Below are positions 61,200 to 64,000 of a stretch of 64,000 nt of DNA, piece by piece; position 1 is the first letter of the stretch; each line of letters starts with the position of its first letter. The position numbers were made by a program, and so were the translations under genes. The stretch comes from Pseudomonas sp. MWU13-2105. Lineage in GTDB: Bacteria; Pseudomonadota; Gammaproteobacteria; Pseudomonadales; Pseudomonadaceae. The stretch lies in the NCBI RefSeq assembly GCF_023242315.1, contig NZ_JALLIY010000014.1:62001-126000 (forward strand). Direction: 5' to 3'. The notes below the pieces were generated by a model. It worked only from the letters and a program-made list of their open reading frames with translations, ran no database searches and had not been told where the DNA came from.

Positions 61200-61981
61200 T
61201 GAAAAAATTATTTGCAGTATTGATGCTTGCGGCCCTGCCGCTCCTGTCCTTCGCCGCCGAGCATGGTGGTCCGGAATTGGAAAAAGTCGATATCGACGTT
61301 TCCGACAAGGCGGCCATGCAGGATGGTGCGCGGACCTTTGCCAACTATTGCATGGGTTGCCACAGCGCCAAGTTCCAGCGCTATGAGCGTGTTGCCGACG
61401 ACCTCGGGATTCCCCACGACCTGATGCTCAAGAGCCTCGTGTTCACCGGCGCCAAGATCGGCGACCACATGAGCATCGGCATGCAGCCGGCCGACGCCAA
61501 GGCCTGGTTCGGGGCGGCGCCGCCCGACCTGACCCTGGTGGCCCGCGTGCGCGGTACCGACTGGCTCTACGGCTACCTGCGGTCCTTCTACGAAGACCCG
61601 ACGCGTCCCTGGGGCGTGAACAACAAGGTCTTCCCGAACGTCGGCATGCCCAACGTGCTGGTGGGCCTGCAGGGACGTCAGGTCGTCGGCTGCAAGCAGG
61701 TTCAAATCGTCGAGGACGGCAAGAAGCAGTATGATCCGCTGACCGGTACGCCTTTGACCCATGAAGCGTGCGACCAGCTGACCATCGTACCGAAAACCGG
61801 TGCCTTGAACGAAGAGCAATTCGACGAGAAGGTCAAGAACCTGGTGACCTTCCTGGCCTACTCGGCCAACCCGGTGAAGCTGGAACATCAGCGTATCGGT
61901 ACCTACGTTTTGCTGTACCTGGCCTTCTTCTTCGTGTTCGCTTATCTGCTCAAGCGCGAATACTGGAAGGATGTGCATTGA
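61199..61981 (+). CDS. petC: cytochrome c1 subunit of bc1 complex
   Basis: This 260-residue heme protein has a cleavable signal peptide (KKLFAVLMLAALPLLSFA), the heme motif C51-M-G-C54-H55, a Met ligand probably in the GMQPADAKAW/NVGMPNVL region and one C-terminal membrane anchor (TYVLLYLAFFFVFAYLLKREYWKDVH). The ATG overlaps the petB stop codon. It ends the petABC operon. Confidence 0.96.
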   Translation: MKKLFAVLMLAALPLLSFAAEHGGPELEKVDIDVSDKAAMQDGARTFANYCMGCHSAKFQRYERVADDLGIPHDLMLKSLVFTGAKIGDHMSIGMQPADAKAWFGAAPPDLTLVARVRGTDWLYGYLRSFYEDPTRPWGVNNKVFPNVGMPNVLVGLQGRQVVGCKQVQIVEDGKKQYDPLTGTPLTHEACDQLTIVPKTGALNEEQFDEKVKNLVTFLAYSANPVKLEHQRIGTYVLLYLAFFFVFAYLLKREYWKDVH

Positions 61982-62053
61982 TAACGTTGTAACATAGCTG
62001 TCAATCGTGCGCGCCCAAGGGTGCCTCTGAAGATGTAGCCAGCAAGGACGGGC

Positions 62054-62090
62054 GGGGTGGGCCGGCAACGGTCTCACCCCTGTTCTGTTT
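62054..62090 (+). terminator. probable terminator of petABC
   Basis: GGGGTG and CACCCC form an outer stem with an inner GGCCG-GCAA-CGGTC part, followed by TGTTCTGTTTC. It lies between petC and sspA, 73 nt after the petC stop. Confidence 0.5.
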
Positions 62091-62166
62091 CGTGGCTGCG
62101 GGAGGCTTGTCTTGGGCGCGCTCGTTTTTCCGTTTTCAATAATTTCAACAAGCGAGGAGGACCGCC

Positions 62167-62784
62167 ATGGGCGTGACCAACCGGTTGGCCTGTTACTCCG
62201 ACCCCGCCGACCACTATTCCCACCGGGTACGCATCGTGCTCGCAGAGAAGGGTGTCAGCGCCGAGATCATTACTGTTGAGCCGGGGCGTCAACCGCCGAA
62301 GCTGATCGAGGTGAACCCTTACGGCAGCCTGCCCACCCTGGTCGATCGTGACCTGGCGTTGTGGGAGTCGACCGTGGTGATGGAATATCTGGATGAGCGT
62401 TACCCGCATCCGCCGCTGCTGCCGGTTTATCCCGTGGCGCGAGCCAACAGTCGTTTGCTGATCCATCGCATTCAGCGCGACTGGTGTGCGCTGGTGGATG
62501 TGATCCTGGATTCGCGCAGCAAGGAGCCGGCGCGGGTGCAGGCGCGCAAGGAGTTGCGAGAGAGCCTGACAGGGGCGTCGCCGCTGTTTGCCGACAAGCC
62601 TTTTTTCCTCAGTGCCGAGCAAAGTCTGGTGGACTGCTGTCTATTACCGATACTCTGGCGTCTGCCGATTATGGGTATTGAATTGCCGCGGCCCGCAAAG
62701 CCGTTGCTCGATTATATGGAGCGCCAGTTTGCGCGTGAGGCTTTCCAGGCAAGCTTGTCTGGTGTCGAACGCGATATGCGCTAA
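62167..62784 (+). CDS. sspA: stringent starvation protein A
   Basis: This 205-residue protein has a glutathione S-transferase fold but binds RNA polymerase and affects stress and virulence gene transcription. The N-terminal thioredoxin-like part reads [33 protein letters not shown] and includes the [19 protein letters not shown] block of GST proteins. AGGAGG lies 6 nt before the ATG. sspB follows after 11 nt. Confidence 0.95.
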   Translation: MGVTNRLACYSDPADHYSHRVRIVLAEKGVSAEIITVEPGRQPPKLIEVNPYGSLPTLVDRDLALWESTVVMEYLDERYPHPPLLPVYPVARANSRLLIHRIQRDWCALVDVILDSRSKEPARVQARKELRESLTGASPLFADKPFFLSAEQSLVDCCLLPILWRLPIMGIELPRPAKPLLDYMERQFAREAFQASLSGVERDMR

Positions 62785-62795
62785 GGAGCTGTTTT

Positions 62796-63209
62796 ATGAA
62801 CTCCAGTCGCCCTTATTTGGTTCGTGCACTGTACGAATGGATAGTGGATAACGATTGTACGCCGCACATACTGGTCAATTCCGAGTATCCCTCGGTCCAG
62901 GTGCCGCAAGGTTTTGCCAGCGACGGGCAAATTGTCTTGAACGTTTCGCCCAGTGCAGTGCGTCACTTGCACATGGACAACGAGGCGGTCAGCTTCGAAG
63001 GGCGTTTCGGTGGCGTACCGCATACGCTTTACGTGCCGATCAGTGCCATTCTCGGGATCTACGCCCGGGAGAATGGCCAGGGCATGGTGTTCGAGCTGGA
63101 AGCGCCCCTGGAGGGCGACGATGGGGCTGAGCCGGATGACGACGGCCCGCCGCCGGGTTCCGAGCCGCCGCGTCCTAGCGGGCGGCCAAGCTTGAAGGTG
63201 GTGAAGTAA
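62796..63209 (+). CDS. sspB: ClpXP adaptor protein SspB
   Basis: This 137-residue adaptor delivers ssrA-tagged proteins to ClpXP. The folded N-terminal domain (SSRPYLVRALYEWIVDNDCTPHILVNSEYP ... IYARENGQGMVFE) is followed by a flexible acidic/Pro-rich linker and a C-terminal basic tail (RPSLKVVK) that docks on ClpX. AAGGAG precedes the ATG. It is in an operon with sspA. Confidence 0.95.
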   Translation: MNSSRPYLVRALYEWIVDNDCTPHILVNSEYPSVQVPQGFASDGQIVLNVSPSAVRHLHMDNEAVSFEGRFGGVPHTLYVPISAILGIYARENGQGMVFELEAPLEGDDGAEPDDDGPPPGSEPPRPSGRPSLKVVK

Positions 63210-63210
63210 T

Positions 63211-63242
63211 AAAAAAGGCGCCTCATCCGAGGCGCCTTTTTT
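63211..63242. terminator. intrinsic terminator of sspAB
   Basis: AAAAAAGGCGCCTC and GAGGCGCCTTTTTT form a 14-bp arm pair directly after the sspB stop codon, with runs suitable for both strands. Confidence 0.93.
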
Positions 63243-63272
63243 ACATCTGTATTTCGGCAGGATCGCGATCCT

Positions 63273-63350
63273 GGGAGTCGGCTTGCTGGCGATGGCGGTC
63301 GATCAGGCGATGCAAGGCTCACGGGTCTCATCGTCGGCAAGCCGGCTCCC
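63273..63350. repeat. REP-like doublet, GGGAGCCGGCTTGCCGGCGA family
   Basis: GGGAGTCGGCTTGCTGGCGATG and its approximate complement CGTCGGCAAGCCGGCTCCC flank a short spacer. This third REP type is related to the half unit at 13160. It lies between the convergent sspB and BON lipoprotein genes. Confidence 0.6.
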
Positions 63351-63359
63351 GCTGCTGGG

Positions 63360-63938
63360 TCAGTCGATGTACTCGAACAGTTTGACGATCTTTTGCACGC
63401 CGCCGACGCCTTGCACCAGGTTGGTGGCGCGGGTGCCTTCTGCCTGGGTGACCAGGCCCAGCAGGTAGACGATGCCGTTCTCGGTGACGACCTTGATGCG
63501 CGAGCCGGGAATGGCATTGTCGGTCAGCATCTGGGCCTTGATCTTGGTGGTCAGCCAGTTGTCGCTGCCGCGGGCCGCTATCGAGGAAGGCTCGATGACC
63601 TGCAGCTCGTTGTTGACCTTCTTCACCCGTTGGACGGCGGCGGCGGCCTGTTCGGCCTTGGCCTTGAGGTCTTCGCGCGGGGTCTGGCCGGCGAGCAGGA
63701 CGATGCCGTTATAGCTGGTGACGACGATATGTGAGCCGTTTTCCAGGCCGGGGTCGGCCTTGGCGACGTTGACCGCGACCTTGGTTTCGATCAGCGAGTC
63801 ATCGATCTTGCTGCCCAGGGTGCGGGTTCCGCGATCGTCGTTGATCGGGTCGTCGCGGGTGGCGGTGAGTACCGAGCTGCAGCCGCTGAGGCCCAGGCAC
63901 AGGGTCAAGGCCAGCAGGCTAAGGCGATTGATGGTCAT
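63360..63938 (-). CDS. BON-domain outer-membrane lipoprotein (DolP-like)
   Basis: This 192-residue lipoprotein has a lipobox signal peptide (LTLCLGLSGC) and two BON domains (about residues 45-115 and 125-190: HIVVTSYNGIVLLAGQTPRED and IKVVTENGIVYLLGLVTQAEG). The E. coli DolP (YraP) protein binds anionic phospholipids at division sites and supports the envelope barrier. The ATG overlaps the stop codon of the upstream SIS-domain gene (ATGA), so they are co-translated, like diaA-dolP in E. coli. Confidence 0.92.
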   Translation of the reverse strand: MTINRLSLLALTLCLGLSGCSSVLTATRDDPINDDRGTRTLGSKIDDSLIETKVAVNVAKADPGLENGSHIVVTSYNGIVLLAGQTPREDLKAKAEQAAAAVQRVKKVNNELQVIEPSSIAARGSDNWLTTKIKAQMLTDNAIPGSRIKVVTENGIVYLLGLVTQAEGTRATNLVQGVGGVQKIVKLFEYID

Positions 63939-64000
63939 TCTTCACTCCCGAACAATTGGCTGTCGATCAGATCGCAGAGGCAATGGATCGCCAGCAGGTG
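63935..64000 (-). CDS. SIS-domain phosphoheptose isomerase/DiaA (3' end only)
   Basis: Only the last 21 codons are in the window: LLAIHCLCDLIDSQLFGSEE before TGA. This C-terminus fits the GmhA/DiaA sugar isomerase family. The stop overlaps the start codon of the BON lipoprotein gene. GmhA makes heptose for LPS and DiaA controls DnaA; the piece present cannot separate the two. Confidence 0.75.
   Translation of the reverse strand, partial: HLLAIHCLCDLIDSQLFGSEE

Overview
The window is GC-rich, densely coded chromosomal DNA from a Pseudomonas of the P. fluorescens group. This rests on many Pseudomonas-type proteins (PA4642 family, YajG, SspA/SspB, DUF1302/DUF1329, AlkK-like ligase), on the gene order trpS-zapE ... 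araC-acyl-CoA dehydrogenase-aldo/keto reductase-rplM-rpsI-petABC-sspAB-BON lipoprotein-SIS isomerase (which I remember from P. aeruginosa PAO1), and on REP/REPIN repeats typical of that group. I see no rRNA, tRNA, CRISPR array, insertion sequence or prophage.

Region 1 (1-8.5 kb) is a D-galactarate/D-glucarate catabolic locus: a FadR-type GntR regulator (cut by the left edge), a divergent two-gene unit with a zinc phospholipase C-like protein, then kdgD, alpha-ketoglutarate semialdehyde dehydrogenase, a hexarate MFS permease and galactarate dehydratase. Sugar diacid enters by the permease, is dehydrated by GarD, then KdgD, and oxidised to 2-oxoglutarate. Region 2 (8.5-24 kb) is mixed housekeeping: glutaminase, malate:quinone oxidoreductase, YajG lipoprotein, an acyltransferase, a Cys-rich mini-protein, an SRAP/YedK protein with unusual active-site residues, a double-CACHE chemoreceptor, an M48 lipoprotein protease, a GDT1-family Mn exporter behind a yybP-ykoY riboswitch, RsmC, a 2-hydroxyacid dehydrogenase, a LysE exporter and an AraC regulator divergent from an MFS transporter.

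Region 3 (25.6-34 kb) is a fatty-acid uptake/activation locus: AlkK-like acyl-CoA ligase, DUF1302 and DUF1329 envelope proteins, and a MalT-like LuxR activator. Region 4 (34-40.4 kb) is a signalling pair: a REC-GGDEF-EAL protein and a CHASE-PAS hybrid kinase with two receivers and an Hpt domain. Region 5 (40.4-47.1 kb) holds an MFS exporter, a metallo-hydrolase, an OmpA-like lipoprotein, ZapG/YhcB, an alpha/beta hydrolase, TrpRS and ZapE.

Region 6 (47.1-54.4 kb) looks like an accessory block placed inside the conserved order. It carries a metallo-hydrolase, a GlxA-type regulator and a four-gene minus-strand cassette: an amino-acid 2-monooxygenase-like flavoenzyme, a nitrilase-superfamily amidase, an internally duplicated membrane protein of unknown family and an asparaginase. 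By analogy with DavB/DavA and IaaM this could convert an amino acid to an amide, then to an acid plus ammonia. It is the best candidate for an undescribed system here.

Region 7 (54.5-64 kb) returns to conserved core genes: AraC/GATase regulator, acyl-CoA dehydrogenase, aldo/keto reductase, rplM-rpsI, the cytochrome bc1 operon petABC, sspAB, a DolP-like lipoprotein and the end of a SIS-domain isomerase gene.
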